Part shown: positions 25,507 to 36,038 of the stretch, piece by piece
Numbering within the stretch: the stretch's first letter is position 1
Layout: the number at the start of each line of letters is the position of its first letter
Assembly (NCBI GenBank): GCA_963839285.1
Contig: CAWIUN010000017.1
Coordinates: 1 to 52,331 of the forward strand
Length of the DNA stretch: 52,331 nt
Source of the DNA: DASSSQ01 sp963839285
GTDB lineage: Bacteria; Actinomycetota; Thermoleophilia; Gaiellales; Gaiellaceae
Direction: 5' to 3'
Translations under genes and position numbers: made by a program
The notes under the pieces: generated by a model
What the model saw: only the letters and a program-made list of their open reading frames with translations
Databases searched by the model: none
What the model was told of the DNA's origin: nothing

Positions 25507-25836
25507 ATGGACGGCGACGACCTCCGACGGCTCGAGGAAGCCGGCACCGAGACGCGCGTCGCGGCCGGGCAGGTGCTGATCGAGCGGGGGCACGGCGGAG
25601 CGGGGCTCTTCGTCGTGCTGGAGGGCACCGTCGCGGTCGAGGCGCCGGAGGGGACGCTCGAGCTCGGCCCTGGCGCGGTGGTCGGCGAGCGCGCACTGCT
25701 CGCCGACCACGGCACGCGCTCGGCGCGCGTCCGGGCCACGACCGACGTACGCGCCGTCGCGGTCGATCGGCAGGTGTTCGAGCAGCTCTGCGCGGACGAC
25801 CCGGAGCTCGCGGGCCGACTCGTCGACGCCCGCTAG
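25507..25836 (+). CDS. Stand-alone cyclic nucleotide-binding domain protein
   Basis: A 109-residue protein consisting almost entirely of one cyclic nucleotide-binding (Crp/Fnr-like) beta-roll: AAGQVLIERGHGGAGLFVVLEG, then GPGAVVGERALLAD, where GERALL matches the phosphate-binding cassette, and the usual ARVRATTDVRAVAV. There is no DNA-binding helix-turn-helix. It may sense cAMP/cGMP and act through a partner; a class III cyclase domain occurs in the large regulator at 38226. It follows the DUF62 gene by 38 bases on the same strand. Confidence 0.78.
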   Translation: MDGDDLRRLEEAGTETRVAAGQVLIERGHGGAGLFVVLEGTVAVEAPEGTLELGPGAVVGERALLADHGTRSARVRATTDVRAVAVDRQVFEQLCADDPELAGRLVDAR

Positions 25837-25888
25837 TCGGGCTCCGCCGCCGTCTGCGTCCGCGCGGTCGCGGCCGTAGACTCGCGCC

Positions 25889-26380
25889 GTGGACGCCAAC
25901 ATCGTCGTCGCGATCCTCGTCTCGGGATTCTTCACCGGCGCGCTCGCCCGCTTCGCGGTGCCGGGGCCCGACCCGATGCCGCTCTGGCTGACGCTCGCGA
26001 TCGGGCTGACGGGCTCGATCGTCGGCGCCGTCGTCGCCCGGACGCTCGGCGGCGGCGGCTACGCCGTCTCGATCACCTCGCTGACGGTCGCGGTCGGGCT
26101 CGTGCTCGCCTACCGGCGCTTCGTCCAGCACCGGGCGCTCTGGGGGCCGGATGCGTACCACTTCCCCAAGCGGGGGCTCGGGATCGACACCTATCGCGAG
26201 CGCCTGCATCGGGCCGGGATCGACCCGGACCGCGTCGGGGCGCCGCCCCGCCCCGAGGACGTCGCCGGCCTGCGCCGGCAACGGCTCGGGGCGATGCTCG
26301 AGGAGCTGCACCGCGAGGGGATCCTCGACGACGACGAGCTGGCCGAGAAGCGCCGCGCCCTCGAGGACGGCGCGCGGTGA
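25889..26380 (+). CDS. Membrane protein with GlsB/YeaQ-like helices and C-terminal SHOCT motif
   Basis: A 163-residue protein from GTG 25889. The N-terminal part has three hydrophobic segments with small-residue motifs (GFFTGALARFAVPGPDPMP, GLTGSIVGAVVARTLG) like transglycosylase-associated GlsB/YeaQ/YmgE proteins. A linker leads to a C-terminal SHOCT-like helix hairpin (GAMLEELHREGILDDDELAE). The N-terminal PGPDPM phrase is shared with the gene at 27250, so the two are paralogs flanking a hydrolase. The end overlaps the next GTG by four bases. Possible membrane stress role by family; not proven. Confidence 0.7.
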   Translation: MDANIVVAILVSGFFTGALARFAVPGPDPMPLWLTLAIGLTGSIVGAVVARTLGGGGYAVSITSLTVAVGLVLAYRRFVQHRALWGPDAYHFPKRGLGIDTYRERLHRAGIDPDRVGAPPRPEDVAGLRRQRLGAMLEELHREGILDDDELAEKRRALEDGAR

Positions 26381-27240
26381 GGGTCGTCGCGGCCGCGGAC
26401 GGCCGCACGCTCGCGGTCAGGGAGGGCGGCGTCGCCGGCGGCGTGCCCGTGATCGTCTGCCACGGCACGCCCGGCGCGGGCGTTCCCTTCTCGCCGCACG
26501 TCCTCGACGCGGAGGCCAGGGGGATCCACCTGCTCGGCTACGACCGCCCCGGCTACGGCGACTCGACCCGGCACGAGGGTCGCAGCGTCGCCGACGCCGC
26601 CGCCGACGTCGCCGCGATCGCCGACGCGTACGGCTACGACCGCTTCTGCACCTGGGGGATCTCGGGCGGCGGGCCGCACGCGCTCGCCGTCGCCGCGCTT
26701 CTGCCGGACCGCTGCGCGGCGGCCGCGGCGCTCGCGCCGGTGGCGCCGTGGGACGCGCCGGGCCTCGACTTCTTCGAGGGGATGGGCGAGCAGAACGTCG
26801 AGGAGTTCGGGCTCTCGCTGCGGGACCCGGAGGCGGCGTGGGCGGCGCTCGAGCGCGACCGCGCCCAGCTCGCCGGCGGCGACTTCGCGGAGACGTTCTC
26901 CACGCTCGTGCCGCCGGTCGACGCGGAGGCGATGCGCGGGCCGCTCGGCGCCTGGATGGCGGAGTCGTTCCGGGTCGGCGTCGGCGCGGGCGTCGCCGGC
27001 TGGTTCGACGACGACGTCGCCTTCTCGGCGCCGTGGGGCTTCGAGCTCGAGCGGATCGGCGTGCCCGTCCTCCACTGGCAGGGCCGGCACGATCTGATGG
27101 TGCCGTTCGGCCACGGCGTCTGGCTCTCCGAGCACATCGCCGGCGTCGAATCGCGGCTCGACGAGGACGAGGGGCACCTGACGCTCTTCCACCGCGTCCC
27201 CGAGGTGCACGCCTGGCTGCTCGAGCGCTGGCCGGGATAG
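26377..27240 (+). CDS. Alpha/beta hydrolase
   Basis: A 287-residue alpha/beta hydrolase. The nucleophile is Ser96 in GISGGG, the acid is Asp in GRHDLMVPF, and the His is in DEGHLTLF; the oxyanion region is CHGTPGAG. There is no signal peptide, so it is cytoplasmic. GTG 26377 overlaps the upstream stop by four bases (GTGA), placing it in an operon with the two GlsB-like genes. The substrate cannot be inferred; the fold is shared by esterases, epoxide hydrolases, haloperoxidases and proline peptidases. Confidence 0.85.
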   Translation: MRVVAAADGRTLAVREGGVAGGVPVIVCHGTPGAGVPFSPHVLDAEARGIHLLGYDRPGYGDSTRHEGRSVADAAADVAAIADAYGYDRFCTWGISGGGPHALAVAALLPDRCAAAAALAPVAPWDAPGLDFFEGMGEQNVEEFGLSLRDPEAAWAALERDRAQLAGGDFAETFSTLVPPVDAEAMRGPLGAWMAESFRVGVGAGVAGWFDDDVAFSAPWGFELERIGVPVLHWQGRHDLMVPFGHGVWLSEHIAGVESRLDEDEGHLTLFHRVPEVHAWLLERWPG

Positions 27241-27249
27241 GCTGCGCGC

Positions 27250-27537
27250 GTGGGGCTGATCTGGTTCCTGGTCGCGCTCTTTCTCGGCGGCCTCGTCGTC
27301 GGCGCGCTCGCGCGGCTGGCGCTGCCGGGGCCGGACCCGATGTCGATCCCGATGACGGCGCTGCTCGGCATCGGCGGCTCGCTCGTCGGCGGGATCGTCA
27401 CCCGGGTCTTCCTCGGATCGGCCCCCGGCTTCCTGTTCGCCTTCCTCGGGGCCGTGCTGCTGCTCTACCTGCACCGCCGCCTCGTCCAGAAGCGGCCGCT
27501 GACGGGGCCCGGGGCGCACCGCCTCCCGCCGGGCTGA
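27250..27537 (+). CDS. GlsB/YeaQ/YmgE-like small membrane protein
   Basis: A 95-residue protein with three hydrophobic segments (LIWFLVALFLGGLVVGALA, ALLGIGGSLVGGIVTRVFL, FLFAFLGAVLLLYLH) and the phrase ALPGPDPMSIP, as in transglycosylase-associated stress proteins. It starts at GTG 27250, ten bases after the hydrolase stop. It lacks the SHOCT extension of its paralog at 25889. The family often responds to envelope or general stress, but its biochemical role is unknown. Confidence 0.75.
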   Translation: MGLIWFLVALFLGGLVVGALARLALPGPDPMSIPMTALLGIGGSLVGGIVTRVFLGSAPGFLFAFLGAVLLLYLHRRLVQKRPLTGPGAHRLPPG

Positions 27538-27544
27538 GCCCGGG

Positions 27545-28387
27545 TCAGGCCGGCGGCGGCGCGGCGCCCTCGGCGCTGAGCGCGAGCGGGCCGACCCCGC
27601 GGGGGAAGCGGCGGAGCGCGGTCAGCGCCCAGCCCTGCCGGTGCCAGACGAACGTCTCGACCTCGACGCGGTCCCGCTCGACGAGGTAGAGCTGCAGCCC
27701 GCGCGCCTCGCCGCGGCGGCTCGGGCGCGGCTGGCCGAGCCCCGGCGCGATCGAGACGACGACCGCGCGCCGCTCGGCCGCGGTCACCTCGAACTCGTCG
27801 CGGGAGCTGACCGCGGCCTGGTGGATGTGGCCGCCGACGATCAGCTCGGCGCCCGAGTCGACGAGCCGGGCCAGCACCTCGTTGCGCCGCGCGACCGGCC
27901 GCTTGCGCGTCCGCCAGGGCGAGCCGATCAGCTGGTGGTGGAGGACGACGATCCGGAAGGCGCCCTCCGGCGCCGCCTCCAGCCGCTCGGCCGCGCGCGC
28001 CAGCTGCTCGCCGCGGATCCCGCCCGACTGGTGCCGCCACGGACGCACCGAGTTCAGCCCGACGACGTGCAGCGCGGGGGAGGAGTAGGTCGGCTCGGTC
28101 GTCTCCCAGTGGCGCTCGAACAGCCGCCAGGGCTGCGTGAAGCGCGCCGGGAACGTGTACGGGATGTCGTGGTTCCCCGGTACCGCCAGCACCGGCGGCC
28201 CGAGCGAGCGGAGGAACGCGGCCGCTCGCTCGTGCTGCCCGGGCAGGCCGCGGTGGGTCAGGTCGCCGCTCGCGATCACGAGCTCCGGCGCCACCTCGCC
28301 GAGCAGCGCCGCGATCGCCTGCTCGACCGCGGGATCCTCCCGCGTGCCGAAATGGAGGTCGGAGACGTGGAGCACGCGGGTCGGCAC
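27545..28387 (-). CDS. Calcineurin-like metallophosphoesterase
   Basis: A 280-residue cytoplasmic metallophosphoesterase. The dimetal-site motifs are complete and in order: DLHFG, GDLTHRG, GNHD, LHHQL and GGHIHQA. ATG 28387 gives MPTRVLHVSDLHFG, the usual N-terminus. The family includes cyclic nucleotide phosphodiesterases (CpdA/Icc type) and other phosphodiesterases; the layout here is close to CpdA, so a cyclic nucleotide is a reasonable but unproven substrate, especially with a CNB protein nearby. It is convergent with the GlsB-like gene and divergent from the small gene at 28416. Confidence 0.82.
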   Translation of the reverse strand: MPTRVLHVSDLHFGTREDPAVEQAIAALLGEVAPELVIASGDLTHRGLPGQHERAAAFLRSLGPPVLAVPGNHDIPYTFPARFTQPWRLFERHWETTEPTYSSPALHVVGLNSVRPWRHQSGGIRGEQLARAAERLEAAPEGAFRIVVLHHQLIGSPWRTRKRPVARRNEVLARLVDSGAELIVGGHIHQAAVSSRDEFEVTAAERRAVVVSIAPGLGQPRPSRRGEARGLQLYLVERDRVEVETFVWHRQGWALTALRRFPRGVGPLALSAEGAAPPPA

Positions 28388-28415
28388 GACCGACAGAGGC
28401 TATAGACTGACCTTC

Positions 28416-28654
28416 GTGGCCGAAGAGCAAGCGGAAGTCTTCGACGACCTCTACCTCGGCCTGCGTGCGGGCGGGGCGCTCCGCAAGCAGCGACGCGGCG
28501 AGCCGCTGACGGCGGAGGAGCAGGAGGCGCTCGGCCGCTGGCAGCGGCTCTCGACCGGCGCAAGGCCGTCGCGATCGGCGGCTTCGCGCTCGGGACGTTC
28601 GGGCTCGGCTTCACGCTCGGCGGCCTCGTCTTCGGCCGCTGGCGCAAGGCGTAG
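28416..28654 (+). CDS. Small membrane-anchored protein hidden by a frameshift
   Basis: A gene of about 79 codons from GTG 28416 not visible as a single frame. The N-terminal part (EEQAEVFDDLYLGLRAGGAL, then EPLTAEEQEALGRWQR) is helical and charged. An apparent missing base near 28549 shifts into a frame reading DRRKAVAIGGFALGTFGLG, a membrane helix, ending GRWRKA and TAG at 28652-28654. The reconstructed protein is a soluble helical domain with a C-terminal anchor. Function unknown. Divergent from the metallophosphoesterase (28 bases between starts) and convergent with the AI-2E transporter. Confidence 0.6.
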
Positions 28655-28657
28655 CGG

Positions 28658-29731
28658 CTACCCGCCGACCCGCTCGCGGTCCTGGGGCGGGAAGAGCACC
28701 GTCGGCACCTCGACGTCCGCGGGGTCGCGGTCGCGCAGGGCGACGTCGACGACCGTGCCGAGGATCGCCGCGAGCGGGATCGCCAGGAGCACGTAGACGC
28801 CGCCGAGCAGGAGCCCCAGGGCGGTGACGGCGACGAGCACCGCCAGCGGCGAGACGCCGACCGCGTGGCCGAGCACCTTCGGGATGACGACGTAGTCCTC
28901 GAGCATCCGCACCGCGAAGACCGCGATGCCCGCGAGGAGCGCCGTCCTCAGGTCGACCGTGAAGCCGACGCCGATCGCGACCGCGCCCGCGGCGATCGGG
29001 CCGACGATCGGGACGAGCTCGACGAGCCCGGCGAAGATCCCGAGCAGCAGCCAGTAGGGCTCGCCGATCGCCCAGAACGCGAGCGAGAGCAGCGTCGCGA
29101 CGAAGGCGACGAGCAGCAGCTCGCCGCGGACGAAGGCCCCGAGCTTCAGGTCGATCAGCTCCCAGGTGTCGTGGACGACCCGGCGCCGGTCGACCGGGAC
29201 GAGCGAGACGACGAGCCGGCGCGCGCGGTCGCGCTCGAAGACCCAGTAGGCCGCCGTCGCGAACGTGAAGAAGATGCCGACGATCACCTCGAAGGCCGTC
29301 CGCGTCACCTGGACGGCGGGGTCGAGCACCTGCGACCCGGACGGCAGCCGCTTCAGCCGCCTGTTGATCGCCGCGAGGACGTCGTGCTTGACGCCCGTCG
29401 AGTGGGCGGTCGCGTGCTGGAGCTCCTGCTTCGAGGTCGGCAGGTTGCCGCCGGTGGCGGTCGAGAGCTGGTCGATCGCGCGCGGGACGACGAGCCAGAG
29501 GAAGAGCGCGAGCAGCCCGAGCAGCGCCAGGTAGTGCAGCCCGACCCCGACGGGCGCCGGGACGCGGCGGCCCTTCAGCCAGACGACGCCCGGCCGCATC
29601 GCCGCGGCGATCACGAGCCCGAGCAGGAAGAGCGAGACGAGGACGCGCAGCTGCCAGAGCGCGAGCGCGCAGGCGAGGATCGCCACGACCACGAGTGTCG
29701 CGATCGCGGCTCGTCGGGCGGTGTGGCCCAT
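28658..29731 (-). CDS. AI-2E family transporter
   Basis: A 357-residue permease of the AI-2E/PerM family with about eight membrane helices (for example RAAIATLVVVAILACALALW, LLGIFAGLVELVPIVGPIAA and VLVAVTALGLLLGGVYVLLA). The phrase GLVELVPIVGPI and a RMLEDYVVIPKVLG segment are characteristic. ATG 29731 places the first helix at residue 8. Members transport autoinducer-2 or act as sodium/proton antiporters or unknown exporters; the substrate here is not known. It is divergent from the PH-domain gene, with 40 bases between the starts. Confidence 0.85.
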   Translation of the reverse strand: MGHTARRAAIATLVVVAILACALALWQLRVLVSLFLLGLVIAAAMRPGVVWLKGRRVPAPVGVGLHYLALLGLLALFLWLVVPRAIDQLSTATGGNLPTSKQELQHATAHSTGVKHDVLAAINRRLKRLPSGSQVLDPAVQVTRTAFEVIVGIFFTFATAAYWVFERDRARRLVVSLVPVDRRRVVHDTWELIDLKLGAFVRGELLLVAFVATLLSLAFWAIGEPYWLLLGIFAGLVELVPIVGPIAAGAVAIGVGFTVDLRTALLAGIAVFAVRMLEDYVVIPKVLGHAVGVSPLAVLVAVTALGLLLGGVYVLLAIPLAAILGTVVDVALRDRDPADVEVPTVLFPPQDRERVGG

Positions 29732-29771
29732 GGCCAGGGGTTTCTCGCCCGGCGGCGAAGCTTCCAAACCC

Positions 29772-30197
29772 ATGCTCACGGCCCCCGACGAGCGGATCTG
29801 CCTCGACGCGCGCCGGCACGGCGTCGTGCTCGCGCGGCCGCTCGCGAAGTCGGTCGGGCTGGCCGCGCTCGGGGCCGGCGTGCTCGTGCTCGCCTGGCCG
29901 TTCTCGCTCGCGGGCGCGCCGCTCGTCGCCGCCGCGGCCGTCGTCTTCCTGCGCGCCGTCTGGCGCTGGGACCGGACGCGGGTCGTCGTCACGACCGAGC
30001 GGCTCGTCGTCGTCCACGGGGTCGTCCGCCGCCGGAGTGCGGGCGTGCGCCTGCGGACGGTCGGGGCGATCGAGCTCGAGCAGACCCTGCCCGGCCGGCT
30101 GCTCGGCTACGGCACGCTCTTCGTCGGCGCGCTCGAGGTCGGCTACGTGCCGCAGGCGCGGCGGGTCGCGCAGCTGGTCGAGCGGCTCTGCGGCTGA
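29772..30197 (+). CDS. Membrane-anchored bacterial PH-domain protein
   Basis: A 141-residue protein with two adjacent hydrophobic segments (GLAALGAGVLVLAWPFSLAG and PLVAAAAVVFLRAVW) followed by a bacterial PH-like (DUF304) domain: TTERLVVVHGVVRRRSAGVR, IELEQTLPGRLLGYGTLFVG. These proteins are membrane-bound with a cytoplasmic PH domain; roles include envelope homeostasis but are mostly unknown. ATG 29772; there is no strong SD, as the region is shared with the divergent AI-2E gene. Confidence 0.75.
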   Translation: MLTAPDERICLDARRHGVVLARPLAKSVGLAALGAGVLVLAWPFSLAGAPLVAAAAVVFLRAVWRWDRTRVVVTTERLVVVHGVVRRRSAGVRLRTVGAIELEQTLPGRLLGYGTLFVGALEVGYVPQARRVAQLVERLCG

Positions 30198-30233
30198 CGT
30201 TTCGGTGTCCCGGCAGCGGCAATCTCTCGCGCA

Positions 30234-30965
30234 GTGAACGGCGGCGGCACATTCGCGACCACGTTCCTCGCGTCGGTGGTCGAGGCGATCGAGATGGTGA
30301 CGATCGTCGTCGGCGTCGGCGCGATCCGCGGCTGGCGCTCGACCCTGATCGGCGCGGCCGCCGGCTTCGGCTGCCTGCTCGTCTTCGGCGGCGCGCTCGG
30401 CGTCGGCCTGACCGCGATCCCGATCGGCGCCCTGCGGATCGTGATCGGCACGCTGCTCCTGATCTTCGGCCTCCAGTGGCTGCGCAAGGCGGTGCGGCGG
30501 GTCGCCGCCAAGGGCTTCTCCGGCGACGACGAGGAGGAGGACGTCGAGGAGGGCGGCGGCGAGAGCCGCTTCGGCCTCGACTGGACCGCCTTCGTCCTCT
30601 CGTTCAAGGGCGTCCTGCTCGAGGGGCTCGAGATCGCCTTCATCGTCGTCACCTTCGGCGCCGCGGCGCGGCAGCTCTGGCTCGCCGCGGTCGGCGGCGG
30701 CTCGGCGCTGCTTTTGCTCGCGATCCTCGGCGCCGTCTTCTACCGCTCGCTGATGCGGATCCCGCGCAGCGTCCTGATCCTCGTCGTCGGCCTCCTGCTC
30801 TCGACCTTCGGCACCTTCTGGGCGGCCGAGGGCGTCGGCGTCGACTGGCCGGGCGGCGACCTGGCGCTGCCGGCGATCCTCTGCTTCTACGGCCTCGTCG
30901 CGACCGTCTTCGTGCTCGCGATCCGGCGGGGGACCGAGCTGCTCCTGCCGCAGGAGGCTCGATGA
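30234..30965 (+). CDS. Predicted membrane protein (COG4280-like)
   Basis: A 243-residue membrane protein with two similar halves, each beginning with a Glu-containing helix: SVVEAIEMVTIVVGVGAI near residue 15, and GVLLEGLEIAFIVVTFGAA near residue 125. They are separated by an acidic loop (DDEEEDVEEGGGESRF). Paired ExxE-like motifs in symmetric halves recall FTR1 and UPF0016/GDT1-type cation transporters, so a metal-ion transport role is possible. GTG 30234. It overlaps the next ATG by four bases. The assignment to COG4280 is by memory of the pattern, not a search. Confidence 0.6.
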   Translation: MNGGGTFATTFLASVVEAIEMVTIVVGVGAIRGWRSTLIGAAAGFGCLLVFGGALGVGLTAIPIGALRIVIGTLLLIFGLQWLRKAVRRVAAKGFSGDDEEEDVEEGGGESRFGLDWTAFVLSFKGVLLEGLEIAFIVVTFGAAARQLWLAAVGGGSALLLLAILGAVFYRSLMRIPRSVLILVVGLLLSTFGTFWAAEGVGVDWPGGDLALPAILCFYGLVATVFVLAIRRGTELLLPQEAR

Positions 30966-31177
30966 GGCGCGTCGGCGGCTGGCTCGCCGGCTTCGGGCGC
31001 TTCTGGTACGGCTTCGTCGTCGGCGACGACTGGACGATCGCGGCGGGCGTGCTCGTCGCGCTCGGGGCGACCTACGGGCTCGAGCGGGCGCCCGACGTCG
31101 CCGCCTGGTGGCTGCTCCCGCTCGCCTGCGTCGCCATCCTCGCCTACAGCGTCCGCAGAGCCGCCCGCCGCGCTTGA
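30962..31177 (+). CDS. Small two-helix membrane protein
   Basis: A 71-residue protein from ATG 30962 with two hydrophobic segments (WTIAAGVLVALGATYGL and WWLLPLACVAILAYSV) and a basic C-terminus. It overlaps the preceding gene by four bases (ATGA), so the two are coupled and may form one complex. It ends one base before the SOS box of uvrA. No family name recognised; similar short proteins accompany membrane transporters in other actinobacteria. Confidence 0.6.
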   Translation: MRRVGGWLAGFGRFWYGFVVGDDWTIAAGVLVALGATYGLERAPDVAAWWLLPLACVAILAYSVRRAARRA

Positions 31178-31178
31178 G

Positions 31179-31192
31179 CGAACACTTGTTCG
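31179..31192. promoter_or_regulatory. LexA-type SOS box upstream of uvrA
   Basis: CGAACACTTGTTCG has perfect CGAAC and GTTCG arms with a 4-base spacer, matching the Gram-positive/mycobacterial LexA box. It ends 31 bases before the uvrA ATG. This is the stronger of the two SOS boxes in the window. Confidence 0.85.
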
Positions 31193-31223
31193 ATCGGCCG
31201 GGCGGCGGTACCATGTCGCCGAC

Positions 31224-34078
<2,855 letters not shown>

Positions 34079-34079
<1 letters not shown>

Positions 34080-34723
34080 TGGAGGCCGCCGCGGCCGGGC
34101 GCTCGCAGGAGCGCGACTGGTGGCTGCGCGCCGTCTACGTGCTGCAGGCGCCGCGGGCCGTCTTCGGGGCGCTCCGCGACGAGGACGACGAGGCGGCGGC
34201 TGCGCGGCAGGAGCCGGCGCTCGCGCTGGCGATCCTCGCCGGGATCGCCGCCGTCCTCGCGAGCGGGGCCGCCGCGCACCTGCTCGACGACCCCGCCTAC
34301 GACGGGCTGCTGATCGCGGTCTGGGCGTTCGTCGCCGGCGGCCTCTACGGCGCGGCCGCGTACTGGCTCGGCGGGCTCGTGCTCCACTTCGGGCTGCTGC
34401 TGCTCGGCTCGCGGCTCGGCTTCCGGACGCACCGCCACCTGCTCGCGCTCGCCGCGGCGCCGGTCGCGCTCTCGCTCGTCGTCTGGGCGCCGCGGCTGGC
34501 GCTCTACGGCGGCGACTCGTTCCGCTACGGCGGCGCCGACGAGGGGACGGGCGGCGCCGTCTTCGCCTGGCTGCAGCTCGCCTTCGCGGCCTGGGCGCTC
34601 GGCCTGCTCGTCGTCGGGATCCGAGCGCTCGAGCGCTGGAGCTGGGGCCGATCCCTGGCCGCCGCCGCGGCCGCCGCGTTCCTGCCGGCCCTGATCGCGC
34701 TCGCCGCCGCCGGCCTCCTCTGA
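34079..34723 (+). CDS. Yip1-like membrane protein
   Basis: A 214-residue membrane protein with about five helices (LALAILAGIAAVLASGAAAHL, LLIAVWAFVAGGLYGAAAYW, LVLHFGLLLLGSRLG, LLALAAAPVALSLVVWA, AFLPALIALAAAGLL). The layout, with a leading WWLRAVYVLQAPRAVFGAL segment, fits the bacterial Yip1 domain family. Its ATG overlaps the uvrA stop by one base, so it is co-transcribed with uvrA, although no repair role is known. The function of bacterial Yip1 proteins is unclear. Confidence 0.65.
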
Positions 34724-34799
34724 GCTTGCGCCGAGGCGTGTCCGCTTCGACGGTCGGCCTTGATCGGTCGGAAGAGCCGGAGGGGTCGGTTCCAATCGC

Positions 34800-35039
34800 T
34801 GAGCCGCCGGCTCCGGCGAGGAACGCCTCCACCTCGACAGGGGTTCCGAGCCGGATCACGCGATGGGCCGAGAGCCTCAGGGGCCACGTGCGGCGGCGGC
34901 GGAAGTGGGATCGGAATGCCCAGACGAGCAACGACTCTCGGCCCCAGACGGCGCCGAGCCGCCGTGCGAGCTCACGCCCGACGGTCGTCTTGCCGTTGCC
35001 GTTGCCGCTGGCGCTCGCCACGACGGCGACCTTGCGCAT
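34800..35039 (-). pseudogene. Internally deleted P-loop kinase-like gene
   Basis: From ATG 35039 the frame encodes a P-loop start (RKVAVVASASGNGNGKTTVG, then RELARRLG) and goes directly to WGRESLLVWAFRSHFRRRR and IRLGTPVEVEAFLAG. The last segments are the C-terminus of adenylate kinase/FlaR-like nucleoside kinases of actinobacteria, but the roughly 90-100 residues that should lie between, with substrate and lid regions, are missing. A doubled GGCAAC also lengthens the P-loop. No stop codon is found at the expected end. I read this as a decayed gene, though assembly loss of an internal segment is possible. Confidence 0.55.
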
Positions 35040-35138
35040 CACCAAGCGGTCGTCCCGGTGGGCACGTCAACGTGCATATCTCTCGAGACTCCGGCCGTTC
35101 CGGGGCTCGCGCGTGGGGTCCTGCCTTCGGCTAGGCGC

Positions 35139-36038
35139 TCAGCCGAGCCGCCGCTCGGCGACCTCCGCCTCGAAGCGCTCGAGCTCCCCGTCCGGGATCG
35201 AGTAGGTGTGACGGGCCTCGGGGAAGGCGCCGTGCCGCACCTCGTCGGCGTAGCGGGCGAGCGCGGCCGTGACCTCGGTCGCGAGGTCCGCGTAGCGCTT
35301 GACGAAGCGGGGCGCGCGGCCCTCGTAGAGGCCGAGCATGTCGTGCCAGACGAGCACCTGCCCGTCGCAGGCCGCACCGGCGCCGATGCCGATCGTCGGG
35401 ATCCGCAGCGACTCGCTCACGCGTGCCGCGACCTGGGCGGGCACCGCCTCGAGCACGACCGAGAAGCAGCCGGCCGCCTCGAGGGCCAGCGCGTCCTCGT
35501 ACAGCTCGGTCGCCTTCGCGGCCGTCCGCCCCTGCGCCTTGAAGCCGCCGAGCGCGGTCGCCGACTGCGGCGTCAGGCCGATGTGCCCCATCACGGGGAT
35601 GCCTGCGTCGACGATCGCGCGCACGCGCGAGAGCACCTGCCGGCCGCCCTCGAGCTTGACCGCCTCGGCCGCGCCCTCCTTGACGAGGCGCACCGCGTTC
35701 TCGACCGCGGCCGCGTCCGAGACCTGGAAGGTCCCGAAGGGCATGTCCGCGACGACGAGCGGCCGCGTCGCCCCCCGGGTCGCCGCGCGCACGAGCACGA
35801 GCATCTCGTCGAGCTCCATCGGCACGGTCGACTCGTGCCCGAGCACGACCATCGCCGCCGAGTCGCCCACCAGGATCATGTCGACCCCGGCGGCGTCTGC
35901 GAGCCGCGCGCTCGGCGCGTCGTAGGCGGTGACCATGACGATCTTCTCGCCGCGCTCCTTCATCCCGGCGAGCTCGGTGATCGGCAGCTTTCCCGGCGCG
36001 GGCGCGTTCGGCCCGGGGTGGGTGGGGCGGGTGCTCAC
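35139..36038 (-). CDS. panB: 3-methyl-2-oxobutanoate hydroxymethyltransferase
   Basis: A 299-residue PanB, the first committed enzyme of pantothenate synthesis, adding a hydroxymethyl group from methylene-tetrahydrofolate to ketoisovalerate to give ketopantoate. Family motifs are VTAYDAPSARLADAAGVDMI, VGDSAAMVVLGHESTVP, VADMPFG, VKLEGG, GHIGLTPQS and GIGAGAACDGQVLVWHDMLG. GTG 36038 overlaps the panC stop (GTGA), so translation is coupled. The N-terminus has about 20 extra residues before the core. No frameshift. Downstream is the decayed kinase gene. Confidence 0.95.
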   Translation of the reverse strand: MSTRPTHPGPNAPAPGKLPITELAGMKERGEKIVMVTAYDAPSARLADAAGVDMILVGDSAAMVVLGHESTVPMELDEMLVLVRAATRGATRPLVVADMPFGTFQVSDAAAVENAVRLVKEGAAEAVKLEGGRQVLSRVRAIVDAGIPVMGHIGLTPQSATALGGFKAQGRTAAKATELYEDALALEAAGCFSVVLEAVPAQVAARVSESLRIPTIGIGAGAACDGQVLVWHDMLGLYEGRAPRFVKRYADLATEVTAALARYADEVRHGAFPEARHTYSIPDGELERFEAEVAERRLG

